A stretch of DNA of 64,000 nucleotides. It comes from Chitinophaga agrisoli (lineage in GTDB: Bacteria; Bacteroidota; Bacteroidia; Chitinophagales; Chitinophagaceae). The DNA lies in NCBI RefSeq assembly GCF_008386695.1, contig NZ_VUOC01000004.1:1676327-1740326 (forward strand). Direction: 5' to 3'. The position numbers and the translations under genes are program-made. The notes beneath the pieces were generated by a model. It saw only the letters and a program-made list of their open reading frames with translations, was not told where the DNA came from and searched no databases. Of the stretch, positions 17,775-26,812 are shown piece after piece (within the stretch, counting starts at the first letter, position 1; each line of letters begins with the position of its first letter).

Positions 17775-18575
17775 ATGAGCAGGTTAAAGAACGTTCTTGG
17801 CCGTTTGTTTTGCGCCTATGCACTATCGTTGTTCCTCGTTACGCTATTCATTGTATTCATCCCTATGTGGCTTATTTCCCGGCTGCCGGATCCCCCTAGG
17901 CTGCGCTGGTTCTTTCCCTTGACCCGTGGCTGGATGAAGATATTCATGCCCCTCATAGGGTGTCCGGTAAGGCGGAAAGGATTGCAGTATTTTGAGCCCG
18001 GGGCTAACTATGTGGTTGTCTGTAATCACAATTCCCTGATGGATGTGCCGGTAACTACCCCCGGCGTACCTGGCTTCAATAAAACACTGGCAAAGATGGA
18101 AATGGCCAAATTGCCCCTATTTGGCATGATCTATAAGATGGACAGCGTGTTGGTAGACCGGAAGGACGAAAACAGCCGCCGCCAGAGTTTTGAGGAAATG
18201 AAGCAGGTCCTCCAGTCAGGCATGCATATGGTATTATACCCGGAGGGCACCCGCAACAAAACGGATCAGCCGCTGACCGAGTTCTATGATGGCGCCTTTA
18301 ACCTGGCCATAGATACCCAGCGCCCTGTCATGCCCGCCTTGCTGTTCCATACGCGCAAGATCCTGCCGCCTGGTCGTATTTTCTACGCACTCCCGCATAT
18401 TATTGACTTTCATTTTCTGCCCCCTGTACCCACCCAGGGCCTCACCAGAGAGGATATGCCTGCCCTTAAGGAGCAGGTCTTTAAAATGATGTGGGAATAT
18501 ATAGAGCAGTATAACAATAGGAAAAGCCCCCGGCCGGTGCAGGGGTCAGGCGATCCCAGGCCTAATTTCACTTAG
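17775..18575 (+). CDS. plsC: 1-acyl-sn-glycerol-3-phosphate acyltransferase
   Basis: 266 residues. It transfers a second acyl chain to lysophosphatidate at the inner membrane, giving phosphatidate for phospholipid synthesis. The catalytic HX4D motif is NHNSLMD (H85 to D90) and the substrate-binding motif is YPEGTRN near residue 155. A hydrophobic N-terminal segment (about 14-34) anchors it. It is monocistronic as far as can be seen, just after the ung repeat block. Family members can prefer other lyso-acceptors. Confidence 0.9.
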   Translation: MSRLKNVLGRLFCAYALSLFLVTLFIVFIPMWLISRLPDPPRLRWFFPLTRGWMKIFMPLIGCPVRRKGLQYFEPGANYVVVCNHNSLMDVPVTTPGVPGFNKTLAKMEMAKLPLFGMIYKMDSVLVDRKDENSRRQSFEEMKQVLQSGMHMVLYPEGTRNKTDQPLTEFYDGAFNLAIDTQRPVMPALLFHTRKILPPGRIFYALPHIIDFHFLPPVPTQGLTREDMPALKEQVFKMMWEYIEQYNNRKSPRPVQGSGDPRPNFT

Positions 18576-18841
18576 ATCATCGTTCAGAACCGCAGCTGCG
18601 TTCAATTTCCACGGCTCCTGTTTCACATTACCGGATCTTTGCGCTTTTACCGGCTCTCCGGTTACGTATGCGCGTGCAAACTTTGGCTACTAATACGCAG
18701 GCCCGTCAGACTCCCTGCCGTCAATGTCCTGCCGTTCCCGCTTCAAATAATTCCCGCTTCGTCAGGGCCAGCCGGGGTAATAAAGTCAATACAAACCCTA
18801 ACCAACCTGCCTGGGGGGCATCTCCCTTGCTGTTACCCCAC

Positions 18842-18867
18842 AAAAAAGCCGGGCATCTAACCCGGCT
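18842..18867 (-). terminator. Probable lptD terminator
   Basis: Arms AGCCGGG (18847-18853) and CCCGGCT (18861-18867) with a T6 tail on the minus strand, about 290 bases beyond the lptD stop. The repeats between stop and terminator would be transcribed. The remaining 18576-18841 stretch shows nothing I can identify. Confidence 0.75.
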
Positions 18868-18914
18868 CTTATATATTAAATAGCTCTTTCCTTGCTCTCT
18901 CCTATAGCTCTCCT

Positions 18915-19150
18915 AGGGAGTAAAAGCGCACTTTACCTGGAGTAATAGCGCACCCACCCCGTAGTAATAGCGCACTTCTTGTTAGAAATCATGTCTCATT
19001 TGATTAATTCCCGGGCCGTGCAGCAACCCGGATTTGGAATATGCAACTTGTATCAAAACCATATGCTACCCGTATTAAAGGCGTTCACTACCCGTATTAA
19101 AAGCGTTCACCCCCCTATTAAAAGCGTTCATCCCGTAGTAAAATCCCACT
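18915..19150. repeat. Two clusters of ~22-bp tandem repeats in the lptD 3' flank
   Basis: Cluster A (about 18915-18980, three units) and cluster B (about 19069-19150, four units) repeat a degenerate 20-23 bp unit resembling CCCGTATTAAAAGCGTTCAC. They flank and interleave with the duplicated lptD tail. No hairpin is evident and spacers are absent, so this is not CRISPR. Confidence 0.75.
18957..19038 (-). repeat. Decayed duplicate of the lptD 3' end
   Basis: This stretch aligns with 19131-19218, which spans the lptD stop and its last codons. On the minus strand it still reads SKSGLLHGPGINQMRHDF and a stop, against PKSGLLRDLRINRTRQFYDF in the gene. Shared blocks are CCCGTAGTAA, TAGAAATCAT, GATTAATTC and AACCCGGATTTGG. 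The shift between copies is about 175 bp. Confidence 0.75.
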
Positions 19151-19155
19151 TCCCG

Positions 19156-21942
19156 CTAGAAATCATAAAACTGTCGCGTTCGATTAATTCGCAGGTCACG
19201 CAGTAACCCGGATTTGGGACTGATAGTAATGCTGAACTGCCGGTAGGTACCAAACGGTATCAGGTTAATGGACATCTGCCAGCAGTGCAGATCCCTGGAA
19301 ATATACATATTCGTATAGGCAATCTGCCGGTTAATGAAGTCAAAACCGCTGTTCAGGCCTATCTTCCATTTGGGCGTCAGGCTAAAATCGCCGTTAAAGT
19401 TCACGTACTGGTTAAAATTCACCACTACACCGCCGGAATCCGGTATGATAGATTTACTGTAAGTTAAGCTATAAGAAAGATCTATCCGCCAGGGAATATC
19501 AAAATCCACATATTCCCCCGGATTGTTCCGCACCATTTCCATTTGCCGTTGCTGCGCCTGGAAAGCCGCATCGTTGTTCTCCTGGTTGATCAGGTCATCC
19601 TTCTGCTGCTCCTTTTCCTTGCTTTTCTTATCGGCAGACTGGAAGGAGGTGCTCATCGTGATATTGGCATTCGTCAGCCGGCCCAGGCTTAACTGGCCGG
19701 ATGAGAACACATATTTATCTAACCGGTGCCCCCGGTTGTCCACCACATAGGGGTCCAGGTTGCCGCTGGCAGATATATTCAGTTTGTCAAACAGGTTGGT
19801 ACGCGCATAGATGCTGAAGGTCGAGAGCTTAAAGCTGTCCGCCATCAGGTTATAACTGCCGTTAATACCAAAACCGTCCAATAATTTAATCTTTTTCTCC
19901 TTTGCCGAAGAGGTGTCCTTTTTCGAGGCCACCTTCATTTCCAGGTTGTTATCCAACCCAAACGAGATCAGGCCCGCCTTCCCTTCGGACGGTACCCCCA
20001 CGACCGATCCCTCATAATGTGACGCCCTGGTTACATCTGTAGAGTCAAAACCATACCGTACCGGGTAATAAGACTTCCCCGCCAGGTCCGGCTGGTAGCT
20101 TAAGCTCATGGTGGGCCGCATTACGTGGCGGATGGCCTTTATCTTGGAACCTTTCTTAAACGTATACATACCATATACCGCGGTAGACAGCGATACACTG
20201 GCGCTGGCCTGGCGGGCGGCAAAAAAGCCCGTTTGGTAAGTGGTATCCAGCCCGCCGAGGGTATCCGTAGCAGGGTTAAACTTCTTAGGATTCCATTTAC
20301 GGGTCATACTGCGGGTGTACCAATATTCAGAATAGTTAATACCGGGAGACAGGGTGAACGTCCCTATCGGTATCGAAAAAGACACGGGCAGCGTGTGTTG
20401 CATACCGGTCTGTAACCGGTCCCACATTTCCTTTTTAAGGAACATGGTATCCTTGAAATTCACGCTGTTACGCAGCACCGTACTATAGGAAACCCCTATT
20501 TTCTGGTACCATTTGGGCGTGCCTACCAGCTCCTTGGGTTGAAAAGGATAGATGGTATTCACGTTAAATGAGGCGTCCGGGAAAGAGATGAACACGTCAC
20601 GCTGCGCAAGCGTTTGCTGATGGTTCAGGCTCATGGTCAGATTATAGGGCTTGCCCTGCCAGGTCTTGGAGAAACTGATAGAAGACCCAATTGTATTATT
20701 TACCCTCGATGCGTAATCAAAAGTGTTAAATGTATTATAGGTAGAGGTACCAAAGTTCACGTTAGCGCCAAAATTCACCCCCGGACGGGCCTTACTGTCC
20801 ATACTGTGGTTCCAGGTAACACGGAAGTCACGGGAGCGGGTAAACTCAGATTTCACCTCCGGGTCCCCAAAACGGGTGGTGGCAAAGCTCAGGTTTAAAC
20901 CGCCGTTGTACTTGTAGCGCTTCCGGTAAGTGGGCGTGGCCGTCATGCTCCAGCTGCCGTAGGAGTATACGCTGCCCCGCATGGTCAGATCAAAATACTC
21001 CCCCAGGCCTACATAATATCCCCCGTTTTCCAGGCCTACCCCCTTCTGGGCGTTCACTACGTATTGCGGCGGCAATATGCCAGAGCGCTGACCCTGGGTA
21101 ATGGGGAAGATGGCAAATGGTATAAATAAAGGTGTAGGTACCCCCTCTATTTCCAGGTTTGCCGGACCAGATATTACCAGTTTATCCGGTATTACCTTTA
21201 TCTTACGGGCACGGAACTGGAAGTGGGGCGTATCCAGGTTACAGGTAGTATAACCGTTTTTGAAGCCAAAAATGGTATTATCCGCCTCCCTTTTGGTTTG
21301 CTCACTGTGCACATATCCTTCCCCATATTGTGAACGGGTATGGTAAATTTTCGCTCTTTGTGAATTAAAATTGTACCGGAGGGTGTCAGAATCAAAATTC
21401 GATTCCCCATCTTTCATCACCGGCCGGCCAAAGGGTTTGTTGCTGGTGTCCTGTGCAGTCGTGGCTTCCAGCACACCGGTGGCCTGGCTAAAGTTCATTC
21501 GCTCCGCCGTAAGGTCTACCGTCTTATATTTGGTATTAGCATTGCCATAGAGGTAAAACCGTTTATCCGGCACCATCAGTACTATGGAGTCCTTTGCCTT
21601 ATAATCCACCTTGTCGTCCAGGCTGTCCTTGGAAAGCTTGGGTACATACAGGGTATCTATTATAGTGGTATCGGCAGTACGGGTACTGTCATTCAGCAAA
21701 GGCAGGGTGTCGGGCCGGGTAGTATCACGGGGCGTTACAGCACGTACGGGCAGCTTCTTTAGGGGGATGGTATCCTGGGGTAAAGGCACGGTGTCTGTGA
21801 AACTTTTGTTAAAATAACCGGATCTGTGTGGCCCTGCCCAGGCAAATGCATCTATAATAAAGAAAAATGCGAGAAATGTACCTGCCACGAACAGGTACTG
21901 TCTATAAAATTTTTTATAATTATTTTTGTAGTCAGGGCTCAT
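19156..21942 (-). CDS. lptD: LPS-assembly protein LptD-like outer membrane protein
   Basis: 928 residues from ATG 21942; an in-frame TTG six codons earlier is less likely. A hydrophobic segment (about 16-34) is the export signal. A Thr/Asp/Pro-rich linker (about 35-100) is followed by an OstA-like beta-jellyroll and a long C-terminal barrel ending in an aromatic residue (FYDF), as expected for an outer membrane protein. Key strips are YGNANTKYKTVDLTAERMNF and PLFIPFAIFPITQGQRSGIL, typical of the LptD family that inserts lipopolysaccharide into the outer leaflet. It diverges from the amidase, MCE and OstA-like genes across 280 bases, a sensible envelope neighbourhood. Its 3' end is partly duplicated downstream. 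Confidence 0.88.
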   Translation of the reverse strand: MSPDYKNNYKKFYRQYLFVAGTFLAFFFIIDAFAWAGPHRSGYFNKSFTDTVPLPQDTIPLKKLPVRAVTPRDTTRPDTLPLLNDSTRTADTTIIDTLYVPKLSKDSLDDKVDYKAKDSIVLMVPDKRFYLYGNANTKYKTVDLTAERMNFSQATGVLEATTAQDTSNKPFGRPVMKDGESNFDSDTLRYNFNSQRAKIYHTRSQYGEGYVHSEQTKREADNTIFGFKNGYTTCNLDTPHFQFRARKIKVIPDKLVISGPANLEIEGVPTPLFIPFAIFPITQGQRSGILPPQYVVNAQKGVGLENGGYYVGLGEYFDLTMRGSVYSYGSWSMTATPTYRKRYKYNGGLNLSFATTRFGDPEVKSEFTRSRDFRVTWNHSMDSKARPGVNFGANVNFGTSTYNTFNTFDYASRVNNTIGSSISFSKTWQGKPYNLTMSLNHQQTLAQRDVFISFPDASFNVNTIYPFQPKELVGTPKWYQKIGVSYSTVLRNSVNFKDTMFLKKEMWDRLQTGMQHTLPVSFSIPIGTFTLSPGINYSEYWYTRSMTRKWNPKKFNPATDTLGGLDTTYQTGFFAARQASASVSLSTAVYGMYTFKKGSKIKAIRHVMRPTMSLSYQPDLAGKSYYPVRYGFDSTDVTRASHYEGSVVGVPSEGKAGLISFGLDNNLEMKVASKKDTSSAKEKKIKLLDGFGINGSYNLMADSFKLSTFSIYARTNLFDKLNISASGNLDPYVVDNRGHRLDKYVFSSGQLSLGRLTNANITMSTSFQSADKKSKEKEQQKDDLINQENNDAAFQAQQRQMEMVRNNPGEYVDFDIPWRIDLSYSLTYSKSIIPDSGGVVVNFNQYVNFNGDFSLTPKWKIGLNSGFDFINRQIAYTNMYISRDLHCWQMSINLIPFGTYRQFSITISPKSGLLRDLRINRTRQFYDF

Positions 21943-22077
21943 TGTGTCAAGCGGGCACAAACCTACAAGATTTTGTACAAATTATTATCATTTGTAAAAC
22001 GAAAATGAAGGAATGGCGTTACAAGGTTAACGCTAATTTTAAGAAATATTAACGATTCAATTAAATTACGGATAATC

Positions 22078-22100
22078 TATAACGATTTTGTAACGTTATA
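22078..22100. promoter_or_regulatory. Inverted repeat in the lptD-amidase divergent region
   Basis: Arms TATAACG (22078-22084) and CGTTATA (22094-22100) with a 9-base spacer lie in the 280-base region between lptD and the amidase gene. This is a candidate operator for either direction. No promoter pair could be assigned with confidence nearby. Confidence 0.35.
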
Positions 22101-22222
22101 GTGTTAATCGCGGCCTTTGAACGATGATCGACCCATACAAAGTGGTCATATAATCAGATTCGTAATTCGTAATAGAACGTCCGTAATGTGAAGTGTAACT
22201 AACGCCCATTAAAACTAGAAAC

Positions 22223-23512
22223 ATGCGCTGGAACCGATTTTGGACCTTAGGAAGCGGAATGCTATTTATCTGTACCTTATTTATCCAGGCAACAGTAGAT
22301 CCTGCTGCCGGCGACAAGAAGAAGAAACAAGATCCCCCACTCAGAACGATTGTCATTGATGCGGGGCACGGCGGCAACGACATTGGCGCCCGTGGCAGCT
22401 ACTCCACAGAAAAAGAGGTGACCCTCGATGTCGCCCTCAAACTGGGAAGGATGCTGGAAGAGAATATGCCCGATGTAAAGGTGGTGTATACACGAAAAAC
22501 AGACCGCTTTGATGATCCCCGCCGGAAAGCCGAAATAGCCAACGACGCCCGCGGCGATCTTTTTATCTCCATCCACTGTAACTCCGCCCCTAAAACCCGC
22601 CACGTAACCGGTTACAAGACCGTTTACCGGAAAAAGGGCAAACGTAAGGTCGCTGTTAAGCAACCCATCTACTCCTACTCTGCCAGCACCGCCCAGGGTA
22701 CGGAAACCTATGTATGGGCCACCAGTAAGAACAACGCCAAGATGGAGTCCCTCAAGGCCAGCTCTGTAATGGTGCTTGACGCCAACTCAGAAGAAGCCAA
22801 AGAGGTGATGGACGCGGCAGATCCCGAAACGTTTATCATGCTCAATACCCTCCGGAATGCCTTTTTTGATCAGAGCCTCCGCCTCTCCACCATGGTAGAG
22901 GACGAGTTCACCAGAGTAGGCCGCATTAGCCGGGGCGCCCGCCAGCGTAATGAAAAAGGCATCTGGGTGCTGCAGGCTACCGCCATGCCTAGCGTGCTGG
23001 TTGAACTGGGCTTTATCAGCAATCCCGATGAGGAGGAATACCTGAACTCCGCCAACGGCCAGCAGGAAACTGCCCAGTGTATCTTCAAAGCCGTTAAACG
23101 CTACAAAGAAGACCTGGAACGCTTTGGTAATTACAGGCAGGAAGCTGCACCGGCCGCGCAGCCCGATGTGCCCCAGCCTACCATGCAACCGGTCATAGAA
23201 ACTGGCTACCGCTATAAAAAAGGTACTGCTAATACACCCGCCACTGCATCCAGTACTATCATGTACCGGGTGCAGTTGCTGGTCAGCGATAAAAACTACT
23301 CCGCTAAAGCCCCCATCTTTAAAAAGCTGGGAGGCCCTCTGAAAGTGGAAACGGTCGTCGTCAAACGGAAGAAATTTATTAAATACCTGTGGGGGACCTT
23401 CCGGTCAGGGCCGGAAGCCACTACGGCGCTAAAGAAGGCCCAGAAGCTAGGATTTAAAGACGCATTTGTCGTCTCCTACAAAAACGGCCTTCGCCTCGAT
23501 TCACAGATGTAG
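22223..23512 (+). CDS. N-acetylmuramoyl-L-alanine amidase with C-terminal SPOR-like domain
   Basis: 429 residues with a signal peptide (about 1-25). The Amidase_3 domain spans about 40-300. Zinc ligands are seen in IDAGHGGNDIGA, the E of KEVTLDVALKL, and SIHCNSAP; a late E lies in VLVELGFISNPDEE. It cleaves the amide between MurNAc and the stem peptide during cell separation or turnover. A C-terminal stretch of about 75 residues (MYRVQLLVSDKNYS to the end) has the size and pattern of a SPOR domain, which would guide it to septal denuded glycan. It heads a run of three envelope genes. Confidence 0.9.
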   Translation: MRWNRFWTLGSGMLFICTLFIQATVDPAAGDKKKKQDPPLRTIVIDAGHGGNDIGARGSYSTEKEVTLDVALKLGRMLEENMPDVKVVYTRKTDRFDDPRRKAEIANDARGDLFISIHCNSAPKTRHVTGYKTVYRKKGKRKVAVKQPIYSYSASTAQGTETYVWATSKNNAKMESLKASSVMVLDANSEEAKEVMDAADPETFIMLNTLRNAFFDQSLRLSTMVEDEFTRVGRISRGARQRNEKGIWVLQATAMPSVLVELGFISNPDEEEYLNSANGQQETAQCIFKAVKRYKEDLERFGNYRQEAAPAAQPDVPQPTMQPVIETGYRYKKGTANTPATASSTIMYRVQLLVSDKNYSAKAPIFKKLGGPLKVETVVVKRKKFIKYLWGTFRSGPEATTALKKAQKLGFKDAFVVSYKNGLRLDSQM

Positions 23513-23672
23513 ACCTCAGCGTAATAAACGCCCCAACGGTTTTCCCCTATCCTATCAAAAGACCCTAATACCTGACACTTACTGCTTTATAACGTATATC
23601 CGGATCTAAAAATGAATTTGGTCCCGGGATATGGAATTTAAATTACTTTTGCAGCAACGTATAAGTATCGAA

Positions 23673-24677
23673 ATGCTAAAAGTATCTAATGAAACCAAGG
23701 TAGGCATTCTGACCGTCGTAGCTATTGTTCTGCTGGTCCTGGGCTTTAATCTGTTGAAAGGCAAAAGCCTTTTTGGCAACGATAAGACCATCTACGCAGT
23801 TTACAAACAGGTAAATGGTTTGCAACCCGCTAACTTTGTACAGGTAAATGGCCTCAAGGTAGGCAGTGTATCAGACCTGAATATAATGGATAACAATGCC
23901 GGCAGGATACTGGTAACGTTACGCCTCACCAAGGACGTAGAGATCCCCCGCAATTCCGTAGCCCGCATCACCGGCGATCTGCTGGGCACCAAAGCCGTAC
24001 AGATCGACTTCGGTAACGCTAATGACTATCTGAGAAGCGGCGATACCATCTACGCCGCCGTAGATGGCTCTATAACAGACGCGCTTAAGGAACAGCTCAA
24101 TCCCCTGGTAAAGAAACTGGAAACTACCCTCTCCGCCGTGGATTCTGTGCTGTTGACGGTAAACGCCGTGTTCGATACCACTACGGAAGGCAACCTGCGC
24201 ACTGCAGTGGCCCACCTGGAAACCACCATGCGCAATTTCTCCGCCACCTCCGGCTCCCTGAACCATATGCTGGATCCTGACAAAGGCAATATCCAGGCTA
24301 CCTTTAATAATCTGGCTGCCGTTACCGGCAACCTGAAGAATAATAACGAAAAGATCACTGGTATCCTCACCAACGCAGAAAAAGCCACCGGTTCCCTGGC
24401 AAACGGTCAGCTGGACTCGTCCCTCCGGAACCTGCAGCAAACAGTGGCTAACCTGAACCATATGACGGATAAGCTCAACAGTACCGATGGCTCACTGGGC
24501 CTGCTCATGAACGATAAAAAGGTGTATAACAACCTCCAAAGCTCACTGGGTAGCCTTAATAAGCTGCTGGAAGACTTAAAGGCAAACCCGAAACGGTATG
24601 TTCACTTCTCCCTGTTCGGAAGAAAAGATAAAATAAAGCCGATCCCTTCGGATACGGCTGCGGCTCAGGCTCAATGA
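23673..24677 (+). CDS. MCE/MlaD family lipid-transport protein
   Basis: 334 residues. ATG 23673 (MLKVSNETKVGILTVVAI) is chosen because MlaD proteins begin this way and a -7-like TACTTTTG lies at 23644-23651, inside any longer frame. One N-terminal membrane helix (about 9-27), then the MCE fold with VYKQVNGLQPANFVQVNGLKVG (about 44-65), then a long helical tail of hydrophobic heptads. MCE proteins form hexameric rings that carry phospholipids between inner and outer membranes. The OstA-like gene starts nine bases after the stop. The ATPase and permease partners are not in this window. Confidence 0.88.
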   Translation: MLKVSNETKVGILTVVAIVLLVLGFNLLKGKSLFGNDKTIYAVYKQVNGLQPANFVQVNGLKVGSVSDLNIMDNNAGRILVTLRLTKDVEIPRNSVARITGDLLGTKAVQIDFGNANDYLRSGDTIYAAVDGSITDALKEQLNPLVKKLETTLSAVDSVLLTVNAVFDTTTEGNLRTAVAHLETTMRNFSATSGSLNHMLDPDKGNIQATFNNLAAVTGNLKNNNEKITGILTNAEKATGSLANGQLDSSLRNLQQTVANLNHMTDKLNSTDGSLGLLMNDKKVYNNLQSSLGSLNKLLEDLKANPKRYVHFSLFGRKDKIKPIPSDTAAAQAQ

Positions 24678-24686
24678 TGATTTAAG

Positions 24687-26711
24687 ATGCAGCATTTAAT
24701 ACGATATGGCCTTATTCTCTTAGGCATTTACCTCCTGGGAATAATGCCGGCCATCGCGCAGCAAAAGACCGGCGACAGTAGCTCCGTGATCCACATCCTG
24801 CATGCAGACACGCTGAACAATATCACCCGCGACTCCGTGCAGCTGGCCCGCTTCATCGGCAATGCCTCCTTCCGGCAGGGTAATACCATCATCTCCTGCG
24901 ATAGCGCCTTTAAAAACGGCCTTTCCAACCAGCTGGACGCCTACGGTCACGTACATATTAACCAGGCAGATAGCGTACAGGTTTATGGTGATTACCTCCA
25001 TTACGAAGGCAATACCAAGATGGCTACCCTCAATGGTAATGCCCGCCTTACAGATGGGAAAGTCACCATTACCGGCCCGCAACTGGAATATGATATGAAC
25101 GCCCGCATAGGCACCTACGAACAGGGCGGCCGCCTCGTAAACGGACAAAGCGTGCTGACCAGCCGCCAGGGCTACTACTACGCAGATACTAAAGACGTAT
25201 ATTTCAAATACGATGTATTGCTGGTAGATCCCTCCTACACCCTTACCACCGATACCCTTCTTTATAATACAGATACCAGGATAGCCACCATGGTGGCCCC
25301 TACTACCATCAACGATGGTAAAACAGTGATGTATACTACATCCGGCTACTATAATACAGAAACCGGTTATGGCAACTTTGCAGACCGCCCTACGATCGTA
25401 GACAGCGCCAGTACTATCACCGCAGACAATATCGAAACAGACAAAACCACCGGTTTCTCCTATGCCACCGGTAACATGGTGTACAGGGATACAGCACAGA
25501 AAATGTCCCTGCTTTCCAACTACGGTAAGGTGAACCAGGCCAATAAGACCATACTCGCTACCCAGCACCCCCTCCTCATCCTGGAAAGGGAAAAGGATAC
25601 GCTGTATATGGTGGCAGATACCCTCTTTTCCGGTATCCTGGGCAAGGATACCATTCCCGCTGTTCCTGCTAAACGTACCGGCAAGGATAGCCTGAAGCTC
25701 AGGGATAGCACCACTATGATAAGAGGAAAGGACACCACAGGGTTTGCCCGCCGCATGCAGATGCGGGATAGCCTGCTCCGCATCGACTCCGTATCGGTAG
25801 AAAGGGACAGCGCGGGCATTAAGGTAAAGGTGGCGGTGGATAGCCTCCGCGCCGCGCTGATGAAAGATACTACGGCAAAAGCCCTTGCGGTCAAACCAGA
25901 TAGCGCCGGGGCCAGGCTGCCCAAGGATACCATCCCCCCGGCAAAAACGCCCAGGGATACCATCAACATCGCAAAAACGCCAAAAGATACCGCCGCTGCT
26001 ATTGCCAAAGCCGGGAAGGATACGATAAAGCTATCAAAGGACTCGCTGGCCGCTAAAAAGGCCCTTCCGGGAGATTCCCTGGCCCTGCGCCCCGCTGCAG
26101 ATACCACAAAAAAGGATACCACAGAGAAACGTTACATCCTGGCCTACCATCATGTGCGCATCTTCTCAGACTCCTTACAGGGCGTGGCAGACAGTGTATA
26201 CTACTCCTCCCGTGACTCCATATTCCGCTTCTTCCGCGATCCGGTTTTATGGGCGAATGATACACAGCTTGTTGGCGATACCATCTACCTCTATACAAAA
26301 AATCAGCAGGCAGATAAACTGGTGTTGCAGCCTAATGGCTTCATCGTCAACGAGGCAGAAAAAGGTAAACCGCTCTATAACCAGATCAAAGGCAATATCA
26401 TTACCGGCTATTTTGCCGGCAGCGCATTGGATTGGATGCATGTGGACGGTAACGCGGAAAGCATTTACTACGTAAAGGATGATGAAGGCGGTTTTATCAG
26501 CGTAAACAAATCACTCAGCGCAATCATCAACATCCACTTTACCAACGGCGAGCTTAATAAAGTGGTATTCATAAAAGATCCGGAAGGCGTCATGTACCCC
26601 TTCACCAAACGGCCCAAGGACGAGATGCTGCTCGAGAACTTCAAATGGGATATAAAACGCCGGCCCAAAAGTAAGTACGAATTAATGGGTGGCGTTGGGA
26701 CCACGAAATAA
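24687..26711 (+). CDS. OstA/LptA-like protein with Thr/Lys/Asp-rich insert
   Basis: 674 residues with a signal peptide (about 1-24, ending AIAQ). The N-terminal half repeats the LptA/OstA jellyroll strips such as GHVHINQADSVQVYGDYLHY and NARLTDGKVTITGPQLEYD, which hold lipopolysaccharide in the periplasmic bridge. Residues about 410-480 are a low-complexity insert of KDT/KDS/PRDT pieces. A second OstA-like segment follows (about 485-670). It ends the amidase-MCE-OstA run and is closed by a terminator. It probably works with LptD encoded just upstream on the other strand. Confidence 0.82.
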   Translation: MQHLIRYGLILLGIYLLGIMPAIAQQKTGDSSSVIHILHADTLNNITRDSVQLARFIGNASFRQGNTIISCDSAFKNGLSNQLDAYGHVHINQADSVQVYGDYLHYEGNTKMATLNGNARLTDGKVTITGPQLEYDMNARIGTYEQGGRLVNGQSVLTSRQGYYYADTKDVYFKYDVLLVDPSYTLTTDTLLYNTDTRIATMVAPTTINDGKTVMYTTSGYYNTETGYGNFADRPTIVDSASTITADNIETDKTTGFSYATGNMVYRDTAQKMSLLSNYGKVNQANKTILATQHPLLILEREKDTLYMVADTLFSGILGKDTIPAVPAKRTGKDSLKLRDSTTMIRGKDTTGFARRMQMRDSLLRIDSVSVERDSAGIKVKVAVDSLRAALMKDTTAKALAVKPDSAGARLPKDTIPPAKTPRDTINIAKTPKDTAAAIAKAGKDTIKLSKDSLAAKKALPGDSLALRPAADTTKKDTTEKRYILAYHHVRIFSDSLQGVADSVYYSSRDSIFRFFRDPVLWANDTQLVGDTIYLYTKNQQADKLVLQPNGFIVNEAEKGKPLYNQIKGNIITGYFAGSALDWMHVDGNAESIYYVKDDEGGFISVNKSLSAIINIHFTNGELNKVVFIKDPEGVMYPFTKRPKDEMLLENFKWDIKRRPKSKYELMGGVGTTK

Positions 26712-26744
26712 TCCAAAACAGCTAATTAAGAATTAATAATTTAG

Positions 26745-26779
26745 GCGCCGTTGCTTTTTCGAACAAACGGCGCTTTTTT
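26745..26779 (+). terminator. Terminator after the OstA-like gene
   Basis: GCGCCGTT (26745-26752) pairs with AACGGCGC (26766-26773) and is followed by six T. It ends the envelope run before nhaA. Confidence 0.88.
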
Positions 26780-26812
26780 ATTGTTCACCCTTCATGTTTA
26801 ATTGTTGCACCA

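Noticed and set aside
24720-25568. A 282-residue frame opposite the OstA-like gene
   Set aside because: It mirrors a highly structured real gene and has no start context or family features.
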